DNA from: SIG588 sp045599305
Lineage (GTDB): Bacteria > Bacillota > Clostridia > Oscillospirales > Acutalibacteraceae
Assembly (NCBI GenBank): GCA_045599305.1
Contig: JAZRVU010000099.1
Location: 1-38,308, forward strand
Reading direction: 5' to 3'
DNA length: 38,308 nt
A program made the position numbers and the translations under genes. Of the stretch, positions 24,901 to 32,425 are shown one piece after another; positions within the stretch are counted from its first letter, which is position 1, and every line of letters begins with the position of its first letter. The notes under the pieces are model-generated. The model was not told the origin of the DNA and made no database searches. It saw only the letters and a program-made list of their open reading frames with translations.

Positions 24901-25324
24901 GAAAGGCGAGCCGGTCGGCCCCACCCTCACCTACAGTGTGGAGTCGTATTTGACGGCACTCATGCGTTCGGATTCCGGCACGCCCGAAGTGAGGGCGCTG
25001 ATCAATGCGCTGGGCGAGTTCGCCGTCGCCGCCGAAAAGGCCGGTGCGCTCGAACGGGTGGCGCCGGTGGGCAGCACCAAGGACGTGGAGTTCACCCTGC
25101 TGTCTTTCGGTGACATGATCACGCTCGGCGATGTGGACTACGACGGCAAGGTCGACTCCACCGACGCACGCCTCATCCTGCAATACTATGCGAAGAAGAT
25201 CGGCAGCAGTGCGATCAACCTCTCTGCCGCGGATGTGGATGGAAACGGCACGGTGGATTCCACCGATGCCCGCCTGATTTTGCAATACTACGCTAAAAAA
25301 ATAGCGGACTTCCCGGCAGCGTGA
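21911..25324 (+). CDS. Exported LamG-metallophosphoesterase protein with C-terminal dockerin
   Basis: This large exported protein has 1137 aa. Residues 1-34 form a signal peptide (WLAWLCTAALLCGC); Cys21 in LCGC could be a lipobox, or signal peptidase I could cut after ASAEA. In order: an N-terminal beta region, a concanavalin/LamG-like domain (about 205-345, with GKWVRVTAV and KLFLYADGKEIA), a calcineurin-like metallophosphoesterase (about 405-700: VLPDLQ, MGDN, GNHD near 484, ATHGYLGD near 582, CGHASN near 632), beta-rich modules (700-1060), and a type I dockerin (about 1070-1135) with two near-identical calcium loops, each D-x-D-x-D followed by STDARLILQYYAKKI. The last metallophosphoesterase motif is GHAS instead of GHxH. 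The start ATG 21911 has AAGGGGAG upstream. Single gene. The dockerin implies binding to a cohesin on a scaffoldin or the cell surface. Confidence 0.9.
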   Translation: MTHITRKWLAWLCTAALLCGCAAGLELIGASAEAAEDADEWTVVENMVLEADVDGELNESKLISLQLPKGHPNSHFELHVIATLDAEAASLLNEGTSIELDNDPRCDTSEIAFTCNAWVAGKNEVTFDFANGRNGSAASWTGPAFSPDAEIRFFRFFSTAKATVPARATLEKVWITYADSYLNAGMDFFKDTSDTYLQMEKPLTALPVTWEAAVMLQPETTDTGLVRTLFSNAGAAGEDSVYEIAFVNGCPRFTCGGTVLTADTDLRTGKWVRVTAVCDAAKGKLFLYADGKEIASAALSSVKTGAPETAHCIGADGTGKKRFNGKVADMRLWSVVRTPAEIAAAAPRGEVAASAAGLTALWELHNNITHILETVYDASGTLCAYYHGSRRDQWFDYGDPAEEVGEDYYTMVVLPDLQNVTLSKTVKQWEDISDWVAANIEKEHIVNVSCMGDNTWGNDVATWKVVQKGFDKFAYSVPWNNLTGNHDYPNGFTYRNSANYNTYFGADYINRTAAGSTYMGKMEDKTPSNPDFPSGTENSYYCFNVAGVNWMILQLEYRPRLSTIVWAESIVRQFPNYNIIIATHGYLGDGGEYGARKMNYVEDEITAENVPSVESALHDRVVVPYSNVKFVWCGHASNPTGDHALLTRNEKRADGSVVYQMMINAQDLDTDDTTAYNYYNDRSVGMIALFRFSADGRKVAVDWYCPTDGMSYDPHANGNDPATTFGASNKNRSHFVLPLDLIHTGEDDLKAAAVHMEAGDTLALEVDVPDNREAYAAAHDLDAADLHCGVTVKVSGASVSLTDGTPVTVDGVAMRRYRVDGIAASAVGQQMTVLPRLLDKDGKVVYQGTVTGFDLTASCFDLYENGTAPELARTMLNYATAVQQFKGSAGKAPNRLLPEEARQVGSHALSNVYRVTDDEGVGFYAVSASLDADAALRFVLNYTDLKNLSLRVTDEDGKLIADKPLDPADNYFGLPVAEWGGIPFSELARPLNFTVCQKGEPVGPTLTYSVESYLTALMRSDSGTPEVRALINALGEFAVAAEKAGALERVAPVGSTKDVEFTLLSFGDMITLGDVDYDGKVDSTDARLILQYYAKKIGSSAINLSAADVDGNGTVDSTDARLILQYYAKKIADFPAA

Positions 25325-25646
25325 GTTTTTTTGGCACTGTCGGCGTTTTACACAAGGAAATTGCGTCACATTTGTGAATATAAAGCGGCGAATTGGTGAA
25401 ATCTTGCAAAGTTTTAGAAAAAAATTTAACTTTTTTGCCGTTTTGCCTTGAAAAATCGGCGCGGTTTGTGTATGATATAAGTACTGGCAATCGGCAGTCC
25501 GCCCAAAACGGACTGCGTCCCAGAGGGGAAGGGCCGGGAAAGCGGCGGCCGCCGTCGTGCCGGGAACTGCGGAGAGAAAAGCCCGAAGGGTGCCGCAGGG
25601 GCCGCAGATGCCGCCGGACTTTACATGAAAAGTGAGGAGATCCGCT
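25325..25646 (+). other. Intergenic region with hairpin-rich leader of the pucR-like gene
   Basis: No gene is present. After an AT-rich part with the promoter at 25448-25476, the predicted transcript leader (about 25483-25646) is very GC-rich and can form a perfect 8-bp hairpin (25494-25501 with 25509-25516), a GC palindrome at 25544-25553, and a nested stem (25567-25572 with 25593-25598, inner CCC-GAA-GGG at 25582-25590). I do not recognise a known riboswitch. No terminator for the dockerin gene is evident at the left end. Confidence 0.45.
25448..25476 (+). promoter_or_regulatory. Promoter of the pucR-like gene
   Basis: TTGAAA (25448-25453), a 17-base spacer and TATGAT (25471-25476). It lies about 170 bases before the start codon, which leaves a long leader. 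Confidence 0.75.
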
Positions 25647-26732
25647 ATGTCCAACCGTTTGTTCCAGGGTGTCGTGCACCAGATGTGCGAGGCGATCGAC
25701 CGCACGGTCGGCGTCATCGACGAGAGCCTGTCCGTCATCGCCTGCAGTGACCTGTCCCGTATCGGGGAGGCGTCCGACGCCGTCACGGCCGATGCGTTTG
25801 CGGTGCAGGATGCCTTCGTCATCGGCAACTACACCTACAAAGCGTTCGGCTCCCGTCCCCGCTGCGAATATGTGCTGTTTGTGGAGGGCACCGATGAGGA
25901 GACGGCACGGTATGTGTCGCTGCTCACCATTTCGCTCACCAGCATCAAGCAGTATTATGATGAAAAGTACGACCGCGGCAACTTTGTGAAGAACGTCATT
26001 CTTGACAACATCCTGCCCGGTGACATTTATCTGAAAGCCCGCGAGCTGCGCTTCAACAACGACGTCAGCCGCGCGGTGCTGCTCATCCGCATCTCCACCC
26101 ACACCGACATTTCCGCGTTCGACATCATCCAGAACCTGTTCCCGGATAAGAACAAGGATTTCGTCATCAACATCAACGAGACGGATATCGCCCTCATCAA
26201 GGAGATCCGTGCCGGGATCGATACCCGCGATCTCGAAAAACTGGCCCGCTCCATCGTGGATACGCTCAGCAGCGAGTTCTACACCCACTCCAACATCGGT
26301 ATCGGTACCGTGGTGGAGGGGATCAAGGAACTGGCCCGCTCCTTCAAGGAGGCGCAGGTGGCGCTGGAGGTCGGCAAGGTGTTCGACACCGAGAAGAGCA
26401 TCGTCAGCTACGATAATCTCGGCATCGCCCGTCTGATCTATCAGCTGCCCACCACCCTGTGCGAGATGTTCCTGAAGGAAGTCTTCAAGAGCGGCTCCAT
26501 CTCCTCGCTCGACCAGGAAACGCTGTTCACCATCCAGCGCTTCTTTGAGAATAACCTGAATGTTTCCGAGACCTCCCGCAAACTGTTCGTGCACCGCAAC
26601 ACGCTGGTCTACCGTCTGGAGAAGATCAAGCGGCTGACGGGGCTCGACCTGCGCGAGTTCGACGACGCCATCGTGTTCAAGGTGGCGTTGATGGTGAAAA
26701 AATATTTGACGCCCAATCCCGTGAAATACTGA
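25647..26732 (+). CDS. PucR/CdaR-type transcriptional regulator
   Basis: This 361-aa cytoplasmic regulator has an N-terminal sensory part with no recognised motif (about 1-130), a CdaR GGDEF-like middle (about 130-285) and a C-terminal PucR helix-turn-helix (about 300-352) with the signature NVSETSRKLFVHRNTLVYRL followed by KIKRLTGLDLREF. Such proteins usually respond to a small metabolite. ATG 25647 is preceded by GAGGAGA. A strong hairpin terminator separates it from ftsE, so it is next to the division operon without being part of it. Its targets are unknown. Confidence 0.88.
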   Translation: MSNRLFQGVVHQMCEAIDRTVGVIDESLSVIACSDLSRIGEASDAVTADAFAVQDAFVIGNYTYKAFGSRPRCEYVLFVEGTDEETARYVSLLTISLTSIKQYYDEKYDRGNFVKNVILDNILPGDIYLKARELRFNNDVSRAVLLIRISTHTDISAFDIIQNLFPDKNKDFVININETDIALIKEIRAGIDTRDLEKLARSIVDTLSSEFYTHSNIGIGTVVEGIKELARSFKEAQVALEVGKVFDTEKSIVSYDNLGIARLIYQLPTTLCEMFLKEVFKSGSISSLDQETLFTIQRFFENNLNVSETSRKLFVHRNTLVYRLEKIKRLTGLDLREFDDAIVFKVALMVKKYLTPNPVKY

Positions 26733-26762
26733 TCACCCCGTTTTTCGCCGGCCGGACATCAC

Positions 26763-26813
26763 AAAAAGTTTTCAGCGCCGCCATTTCGTTCGTGGAACGG
26801 CGGCGCACTTTTT
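26763..26813. terminator. Terminator between the pucR-like gene and ftsE
   Basis: A GC-rich stem (26775-26782 with 26799-26806) with an extra inner stem (26787-26791 with 26795-26799), flanked by AAAAAGT on the left and ACTTTTT on the right. These flanks can extend the stem and provide the T tract on either strand. Confidence 0.8.
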
Positions 26814-26884
26814 GAAGATACGGTGTCGGATCCTGCCGAACGGCGGAAAACGACCGAAATCGCGTGAGAAGGAGGATATGATTC

Positions 26885-27565
26885 GTGATAGAGTTCAGAG
26901 GTGTTCACAAGACCTACGACACCGGCATCAAGGCGCTGCGGGATGTGAACATACAGATCGACAAAGGGGAATTCGTCTTCATCGTCGGTGCGTCCGGCGC
27001 GGGCAAATCCACCTTTTTGAAGCTCATCATGCGGGAGGAGACGGCCAATGCCGGCGACGTGATCGTCAACGGGTACGACCTCTCCCGCCTCAAGCGGCGG
27101 CAGGTGCCCTATTTCCGCCGCACCATGGGTATCGTCTTTCAGGATTTCCGCCTCATCAATAAGATGAACGTCTACGACAACGTGGCTTTCGCCATGCGGG
27201 TGACGGGCGCCTCCAATAAGGAGATCCGCCGCCGCGTGCCCTATATTCTGGGGCTCGTGGGCCTGCAGGAAAAGGCGCGCAGTTATCCGCCGGAGCTTTC
27301 CGGCGGCGAACAGCAGCGGGTGGGTCTGGCGCGTGCGCTGGTGAACAACCCCTCCATGATCATCGCGGACGAGCCCACCGGCAATGTGGACCCGGAGATG
27401 TCCCACGAGATCGTGGAGCTGCTCAGTGAGATCAACCGCCGCGGCACCACCGTGCTGATGGTCACCCACGAGCATTCGCTGGTGCATGAGTTCCATCACC
27501 GGGTCATCACCATCCGGGAGGGCTGTGTGGTCTCGGATACCCGCAACGGAGGTGAGGCGTCATGA
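26885..27565 (+). CDS. ftsE: Cell division ATP-binding protein FtsE
   Basis: FtsE is the ATPase of the FtsEX complex, which drives peptidoglycan hydrolases outside the membrane through conformational change. It is 226 aa. It has Walker A GASGAGKST (35-43), the Q-loop in VFQDFRLI, the signature LSGGEQQR, Walker B MIIADEPTG and the switch His in THEH. The start is GTG 26885, with AAGGAGG (26869-26875) nine bases upstream. The nearby ATG at 26878 is out of frame. Its stop overlaps ftsX by four bases. No clear promoter was found in the 70 bases after the terminator. Confidence 0.97.
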   Translation: MIEFRGVHKTYDTGIKALRDVNIQIDKGEFVFIVGASGAGKSTFLKLIMREETANAGDVIVNGYDLSRLKRRQVPYFRRTMGIVFQDFRLINKMNVYDNVAFAMRVTGASNKEIRRRVPYILGLVGLQEKARSYPPELSGGEQQRVGLARALVNNPSMIIADEPTGNVDPEMSHEIVELLSEINRRGTTVLMVTHEHSLVHEFHHRVITIREGCVVSDTRNGGEAS

Positions 27566-28461
27566 GGTGGAGCAGTTTTCAGTATCTGGTGCGTGAGGGC
27601 TTCCGCAGTATCTGGCAGAATCGGTTCATGGCGATGGCCTCCATCGGTGTGCTGGTCTCCTGTCTGCTTCTGACGGGCGGCGCCTATCTCACCTTTGTGA
27701 ACATCGACAACATCTTCAACTGGGTCTATGAGCAGAATGTCGTCGTCGCCTTCGTGGACGACGGCTATACCGACGAGCAGGCCCGCGCGCTGGAGCAGCG
27801 CATCGAGGCGATCACCAACGTGGCGGACGCCGAGTTCCTCTCGAAGGCCGATTCGCTCGACCGCCTGCAGGATTCCCTGCCGGAGACGCTGTTCGAAAGT
27901 CTGCAGGGGGAAAACAACCCGCTGCAGGACAGTTACATCGTCACCTTCGAGGATCTGGCCAAATTCGATGCCACGCTGATGCAGCTGCAGGAGATGGAGG
28001 GGGTCGACACCGTCAGTTACAGCGGTGATCTGGCCGCCACCCTCACCCGCATCCGGCAGGTGGTGCTCACCGTCGGCGGGTGGATCATCGTGGTGCTGCT
28101 GCTCGTGTCGCTGTTCATCATCTCGAACACCATCAAGCTGACGGTCTACAGCCGCCGGCTGGAAATTTACATCATGAAATCGGTGGGCGCGACCGACGCG
28201 TTCATCCGCTTCCCCTTCGCGGTGGAGGGTATGGTGCTCGGCCTGCTTTCGGGCGGGTTGTCCTACGGCCTTATCTGGTACATCTACACGCGCATGGCGG
28301 AGAACTTCTCCTTCGGCCCCATGCTGGGACTGGTGAGTTTCGCGCGGGTGTGGCCGGTGCTGCTCGTGGGCTTTTTGGTGGCCGGCCTGCTCACCGGTGT
28401 GCTGGGCAGTGTCATCTCCATGAGCAAATACCTGAAGATCGAAGGGAGCGATCAGTTATGA
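27562..28461 (+). CDS. ftsX: Cell division permease-like protein FtsX
   Basis: FtsX is the membrane subunit of FtsEX. It is 299 aa with four membrane segments: about 22-45, then an extracellular domain (about 50-165) that would contact the hydrolase, then segments at about 170-195, 220-245 and 265-290. The cytoplasmic end has the family motif KSVGATDAFIRFPF. Its start overlaps the ftsE stop and its stop overlaps the next gene's start, both as ATGA, so ftsE, ftsX and the first M23 gene are translationally coupled. Confidence 0.97.
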   Translation: MRWSSFQYLVREGFRSIWQNRFMAMASIGVLVSCLLLTGGAYLTFVNIDNIFNWVYEQNVVVAFVDDGYTDEQARALEQRIEAITNVADAEFLSKADSLDRLQDSLPETLFESLQGENNPLQDSYIVTFEDLAKFDATLMQLQEMEGVDTVSYSGDLAATLTRIRQVVLTVGGWIIVVLLLVSLFIISNTIKLTVYSRRLEIYIMKSVGATDAFIRFPFAVEGMVLGLLSGGLSYGLIWYIYTRMAENFSFGPMLGLVSFARVWPVLLVGFLVAGLLTGVLGSVISMSKYLKIEGSDQL

Positions 28462-29711
28462 TCCGTCCGCGCAGGCCGCTCGTGCGTACGCTGTCGCTTT
28501 TGCTGGCGCTGGTGCTTTCGGTGGGAACGGTTTTGTCCCTCTCACCGGCACCCACTCGTGCCGCCTCGCTGGAGAATCTGCAAAAGCAGTTGAGCGCGCT
28601 GGTCGCGGAGGAGAATGCCATTCGCTCCAAACTGTCATCTTACAAAAACGATGCCGCCAAACAGCAGGAGTATGCCGATCAGCTCAAGGCGAAGATCAAC
28701 AACAGCCAGCAGCAGATCGACCTGCTTGAAGAGCAGATCGACCTGCTGAACAAGGGCATGGAGGAAAAAAGCGACGCTATCGTCGCCGCCGAGCAGACGA
28801 TCACCGATAAAACGGACGAGATCGCGCAGCGGCTGGATACGCTGGGCGAGCGGCTGCGGGTGATCGCGCAGTCGGGCAATATGAGCGAGCTGCAGATGCT
28901 GTTGGACACCAATGGCTATGTGGACTTTTTACTGCGGGCGAATGTGGTCGCCCGCATCGCGGACAACGATCAGCGCATGATCGACGACCTCAACGACGAG
29001 ATCGAGCAGCTTGACGGGGAAAAGACGGCGCTGGGAGAAGAAAAGTCGCTGCTGGAGCAGCAGCGGCAGGAGGTCGAGACGCTGAAGGCCGACGCCGATG
29101 CCAAGATGGCGGAGCTGGATGCCCTCTATGCGGAGTGCCGCGCGGTGCTCAAAAAACTGCAGATGACGGTGGACGAGGCCAATGCCGAGTTGGCACAGAA
29201 GAAAAAGCAGGCGGACAGTCTGGACAGCCAGATCAGGCAGCTGCTGCTGGATGCCGCGGCCGAAAGTGCCAAGTCGGAAAAATACAACGGCAGTTCCATG
29301 TACTGGCCGGTGCCGGCGGTACACGCCCTCTCGGACGTGTTCGGCCCGCGCTGGGGCACCATGCACCGCGGTATCGACATCGCCAACGGCCCCATACCGA
29401 TCTACGGTAAAAAAGTGGTCGCCGCGGCCGACGGCCGGGTGATCTATGCCAACAAATCCGGCTGGGGCGGCGGCTACGGGCTGTTCGTCATGGTCGACCA
29501 CGGCTATGACGCGAGGGGCCGGCAGATCGTCACCCTCTATGCCCATATGTCCGCGGTGTCGGTGAACGTGGGCGACCGTGTGGTGGGCGGCACTTCCGAG
29601 ATCGGCCGTGTCGGCAGCACCGGTGAGGCGTACGGCCCTCACCTGCATTTCGAGGTGCGGGTGGACGGCACGGCGGTCGACCCGATCGCCAACGGCTACG
29701 TTTCCGTATGA
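28458..29711 (+). CDS. Secreted coiled-coil M23 (LytM) peptidoglycan hydrolase, first copy
   Basis: This is the presumed FtsEX-controlled cell wall hydrolase. It is 417 aa: a signal peptide (1-35, ending TRAA), a long coiled coil (about 38-265, EnvC/PcsB-like), and a C-terminal M23 domain (about 285-415). The zinc and catalytic residues are all present: H303 and D307 in HRGID, H363 in YAHMS, H395 and H397 in HLHFE. Unlike E. coli EnvC, whose LytM site is degenerate and only activates amidases, this one looks active as an endopeptidase. ATG 28458 overlaps the ftsX stop. The following gene is a close paralogue. Confidence 0.93.
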   Translation: MIRPRRPLVRTLSLLLALVLSVGTVLSLSPAPTRAASLENLQKQLSALVAEENAIRSKLSSYKNDAAKQQEYADQLKAKINNSQQQIDLLEEQIDLLNKGMEEKSDAIVAAEQTITDKTDEIAQRLDTLGERLRVIAQSGNMSELQMLLDTNGYVDFLLRANVVARIADNDQRMIDDLNDEIEQLDGEKTALGEEKSLLEQQRQEVETLKADADAKMAELDALYAECRAVLKKLQMTVDEANAELAQKKKQADSLDSQIRQLLLDAAAESAKSEKYNGSSMYWPVPAVHALSDVFGPRWGTMHRGIDIANGPIPIYGKKVVAAADGRVIYANKSGWGGGYGLFVMVDHGYDARGRQIVTLYAHMSAVSVNVGDRVVGGTSEIGRVGSTGEAYGPHLHFEVRVDGTAVDPIANGYVSV

Positions 29712-29735
29712 TTTGTGAAAGGATGTGTCCCTTTG

Positions 29736-30986
29736 ATGTGCAAAAAGCGGCCGAATGACCGTGTATCCGCGCGGGTGCTGTCACTGGTGATGGCGCTGGT
29801 GCTGGCGGTGGGGGCGACGCTGTCGCTTTCATCGGCACCCACCCGTGCGGCGAGCCTGTCTGACCTGCAAAAGCAGCAGAAGGCGCTGCAGCAGGAGGAG
29901 ACGGCACTGCGCTCGAAACTGTCGGCTTATAAGAACGACATGGCCAAGCAGCAGGAATATGCCGATTCCCTTGCGGCGAAGATCGCAAACAGTCAGGCAC
30001 AGATCGACCTGCTGCAGGAGCAGATCGACCTGCTCAATGCGGATCTGGCCGAAAAGGACAGTGTCATTGCCGAAAAGCTGGCGGCTATCGACGCAAAGGA
30101 AAACGAGATCGACGCGAAATTCACCCTGCTGGGCGAGCGGCTGCGGGTGATCGCGCAGTCGGGGAACCTGAGTGCCCTGCAGATGCTGCTGGATATGGAT
30201 AATTACATCGACTATCTGCTCAAATCCAACATCGCGGAGCGCATCGCGGACAACGACCAGCAGATGATCGACGAGCTCAACGCCGAGGTGGAAAAGCTCA
30301 ACGGCGAAAGAGCCGCTCTGGAGGCGGACAAGGCCGCTCTGGTGGAAGACCGGCAGGCGGTGGAGGCCATCAAGGCCGAGGCAGACGCCAAAAAAACGGA
30401 ACTGGACGCTCTCTATGCCGAGTCCAACGCGGTGCTCAAAAAACTGCAGTCCGATGTGGCGGATGTGAACGCCGACCTGCAGAAGAAGCAAAAAGAAGAG
30501 GCGGCGCTGGACGCGCAGATCAAGAAACTGCTCAGCGCCTCCAAGAGCAGCGGTAAATACACCGACGGCACCATGTGCTGGCCGGTGCCCGCCGTGCATA
30601 ACATCTCCTCCGGCTTCGGCCGCCGCTGGGGTACCACCCACCGCGGCATCGATATCGCCAACGGTCGCGTGCCGGTCTACGGGCAGAACGTGGTGGCCGC
30701 CGCCGACGGCAAGGTCATCTACGCCAACAAATCCGGCTGGGGCGGCGGTTACGGCCTGTTCATCATGGTCGACCACGGCCTGGATTCCCGCGGCCGGCAG
30801 ATCGTAACACTGTATGCGCATTTGTCGGCGGTGCTGGTGAATGTGGGCGACACCGTGCGCGGCGGCACCTCCGTGATCGGGCGTGCCGGCTCCAGCGGCG
30901 ATGTGACCGGCCCCCACCTGCATTTTGAGGTGCGGGTGAACGGCACGGCGGTGGATCCGCTGGCAAACGGCTATCTGAAGTCCTGA
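29736..30986 (+). CDS. Secreted coiled-coil M23 (LytM) peptidoglycan hydrolase, second copy
   Basis: A tandem paralogue of the preceding gene, 416 aa, with the same layout: signal peptide (to about residue 39, TRAAS), coiled coil (about 40-270) and M23 domain (about 283-414). Its catalytic residues are also intact: H302 and D306, H362, H394 and H396. By eye the M23 domains match at about three quarters of positions, and the coiled coils are less similar but align without gaps over long stretches. ATG 29736 is used; a TTG at 29733 and a GTG at 29715 are in frame and cannot be fully excluded. The two copies are 24 bases apart and presumably co-transcribed with ftsEX. Confidence 0.92.
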   Translation: MCKKRPNDRVSARVLSLVMALVLAVGATLSLSSAPTRAASLSDLQKQQKALQQEETALRSKLSAYKNDMAKQQEYADSLAAKIANSQAQIDLLQEQIDLLNADLAEKDSVIAEKLAAIDAKENEIDAKFTLLGERLRVIAQSGNLSALQMLLDMDNYIDYLLKSNIAERIADNDQQMIDELNAEVEKLNGERAALEADKAALVEDRQAVEAIKAEADAKKTELDALYAESNAVLKKLQSDVADVNADLQKKQKEEAALDAQIKKLLSASKSSGKYTDGTMCWPVPAVHNISSGFGRRWGTTHRGIDIANGRVPVYGQNVVAAADGKVIYANKSGWGGGYGLFIMVDHGLDSRGRQIVTLYAHLSAVLVNVGDTVRGGTSVIGRAGSSGDVTGPHLHFEVRVNGTAVDPLANGYLKS

Positions 30987-31006
30987 AAGAGAGGATATGG
31001 ACAGGT

Positions 31007-32338
31007 ATGAAAAAACGACTTTCGTGGGGCGCGGCACTGTCGCTGATGATCATTGTGGTAGCGGTGACGGTGTGCGTGACCATGTTGGTGGCCATGCGGC
31101 GGTTCAACGCGCAGGTGAACGAACTGAGCAACCGTCAGGCAATGTACACCTATATATCGGACGCCGATAATGCCGTGCGGCAGAATTATTACGGCGTCAT
31201 CGACGAAGAAGTGCTGCGCCATGCCATGGCCTCCGGCGAGGTGGCCGGCATCGGCGACAAATACGCCCGCTTTCTGACGGCCGCGGAATATGCCGACCGG
31301 CAGGAGGCGCTTTCCGGCCAGAGCACCGGCTTCGGTCTGGAGGTGGCGCTGGACGAGGCGGGCCGCGTGGCGGTCAGCACCGTGCAGAAGGGCTCCACCG
31401 CCTACAGTGCCGGCCTGCAGAAGGGGGACATCATCACCGCGCTGAACAAGGAGTCGCTGGGCAGCGATCCGCTCGCCACGGTGCAGGAGGCGCTGGACAG
31501 TTCCATGTCCGTGATCCTCACCGTGCGGCGCGAGGAAAAAGATACCGCTTTCGAACTCTCCTCCGCCTCCTTCACACCCGAGACGGTGAGCGGCAAAATG
31601 CTGGACACCACCGGGTATATCCGCATCCGTGCGGTCAACGACGCCACGCCCGAACAGTTGAAGACGGTCTTCGGCTCGCTGAAGGAGCAGGGGGTCGAGG
31701 ATCTGGTGCTGGATCTGCGCGGCGTGGAGGGCGGCTCGCCCGAGGCGGCCCAAAAGGTGCTCTCCTTCCTGCTGCCCTATGGCCTGTACGGCTATTACAC
31801 CGATAATGACGGCTCTGCCGAGCTGCGCGCGGAAGAGGCCGCGCTGCTGGACGTGCCCACGGCGGTGCTGGTGAACAGCCGCACCGCGGGCGAGGCCGAG
31901 CTGATCGCGGCGGCGCTGCGGCAGGCACACATCGCCACGCTGGTGGGGGATACCACCGCGGGCTGCGCCATGGTGCAGCAGTGCTTCCCGCTGGCGGCGG
32001 ACGGCTGTGCCGTGTGCATCACGGTGGGCGAATTCCAGCTGCTGGACAAGAGCAACTGGGAGGGGGCCGGTCTGACTCCCGATGTGGCGGTCTCGCTGAT
32101 GGCGGAGCAGGAAAAGGCGCTCGAGCTCATCACCCCCGATTCCGATGCGCAGCTGCGCGCGGCGATCGCGGCGCTCACGCCCGGACAGACAGTGCCCACC
32201 ACCACGGCGGCGCCCGTCACGACAACGTCTGTCGCCGCCGTGACACAGGCGACCGAAATCGCAGCAACGGCCACGACGACTGTCGCTGACGCGACGGCTG
32301 ACGCGACCACCGCGGCTACCACCGCTGCGGCGGGATAA
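31007..32338 (+). CDS. S41 (CtpA-like) protein with lost catalytic residues
   Basis: A membrane-anchored PDZ/S41 protein of 443 aa. It has one N-terminal membrane segment (about 8-30), a PDZ domain (about 105-175), an S41 core (about 195-365), and a 50-residue Thr/Ala-rich tail. Aligned with active family members, the sequence VLVNSRTAGEAE has Gly295 at the place of the nucleophilic Ser (VLVNxxSASASE), and GDTTAGCAMVQQ has Cys320 at the place of the catalytic Lys (GxxTFGKGxVQ). The spacing between the two positions (25 residues) and the third residue Gln324 fit the active family exactly. It is thus probably a pseudoprotease acting as scaffold or regulator. Last gene of the ftsEX operon, 20 bases after the second M23 gene. 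Confidence 0.88.
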   Translation: MKKRLSWGAALSLMIIVVAVTVCVTMLVAMRRFNAQVNELSNRQAMYTYISDADNAVRQNYYGVIDEEVLRHAMASGEVAGIGDKYARFLTAAEYADRQEALSGQSTGFGLEVALDEAGRVAVSTVQKGSTAYSAGLQKGDIITALNKESLGSDPLATVQEALDSSMSVILTVRREEKDTAFELSSASFTPETVSGKMLDTTGYIRIRAVNDATPEQLKTVFGSLKEQGVEDLVLDLRGVEGGSPEAAQKVLSFLLPYGLYGYYTDNDGSAELRAEEAALLDVPTAVLVNSRTAGEAELIAAALRQAHIATLVGDTTAGCAMVQQCFPLAADGCAVCITVGEFQLLDKSNWEGAGLTPDVAVSLMAEQEKALELITPDSDAQLRAAIAALTPGQTVPTTTAAPVTTTSVAAVTQATEIAATATTTVADATADATTAATTAAAG

Positions 32339-32373
32339 GCCGCCAAAATCCCCCCTCTTTTTTCACGGCTGTG

Positions 32374-32382
32374 TGATAGAAT
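32374..32382 (+). promoter_or_regulatory. Extended -10 promoter of the phosphoglucomutase unit
   Basis: TGaTAGAAT (32374-32382) is an extended -10 without a good -35, about 44 bases before the mutase start. Confidence 0.45.
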
Positions 32383-32425
32383 GGGGAAAACGCGAGTAAG
32401 ATAAGGTAACCGGAGGCCTGCACTT

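Noticed and set aside
25567..25600. T-box or glycine riboswitch upstream of the pucR-like gene
   Set aside because: GGGTGCCGCAG resembles part of the T-box core (GGGTGGnACCGCG) but lacks bases. GGAGAG and CCGAAGG recall a glycine riboswitch, but order and pairing do not fit, and the downstream gene is neither a synthetase nor glycine-related.
22100..25828. A very long open frame on the minus strand opposite the dockerin gene
   Set aside because: It is a GC-rich shadow: His/Gly/Arg-rich composition, no domain, no ribosome site, and it runs against a well-supported gene. The same reasoning removes the long minus frame at 529-3048.
32190..32335. Thr/Ala-rich repeats as a CRISPR or DNA repeat array
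   Set aside because: They are low-complexity codons of the protein tail, with no regular unit or spacers.
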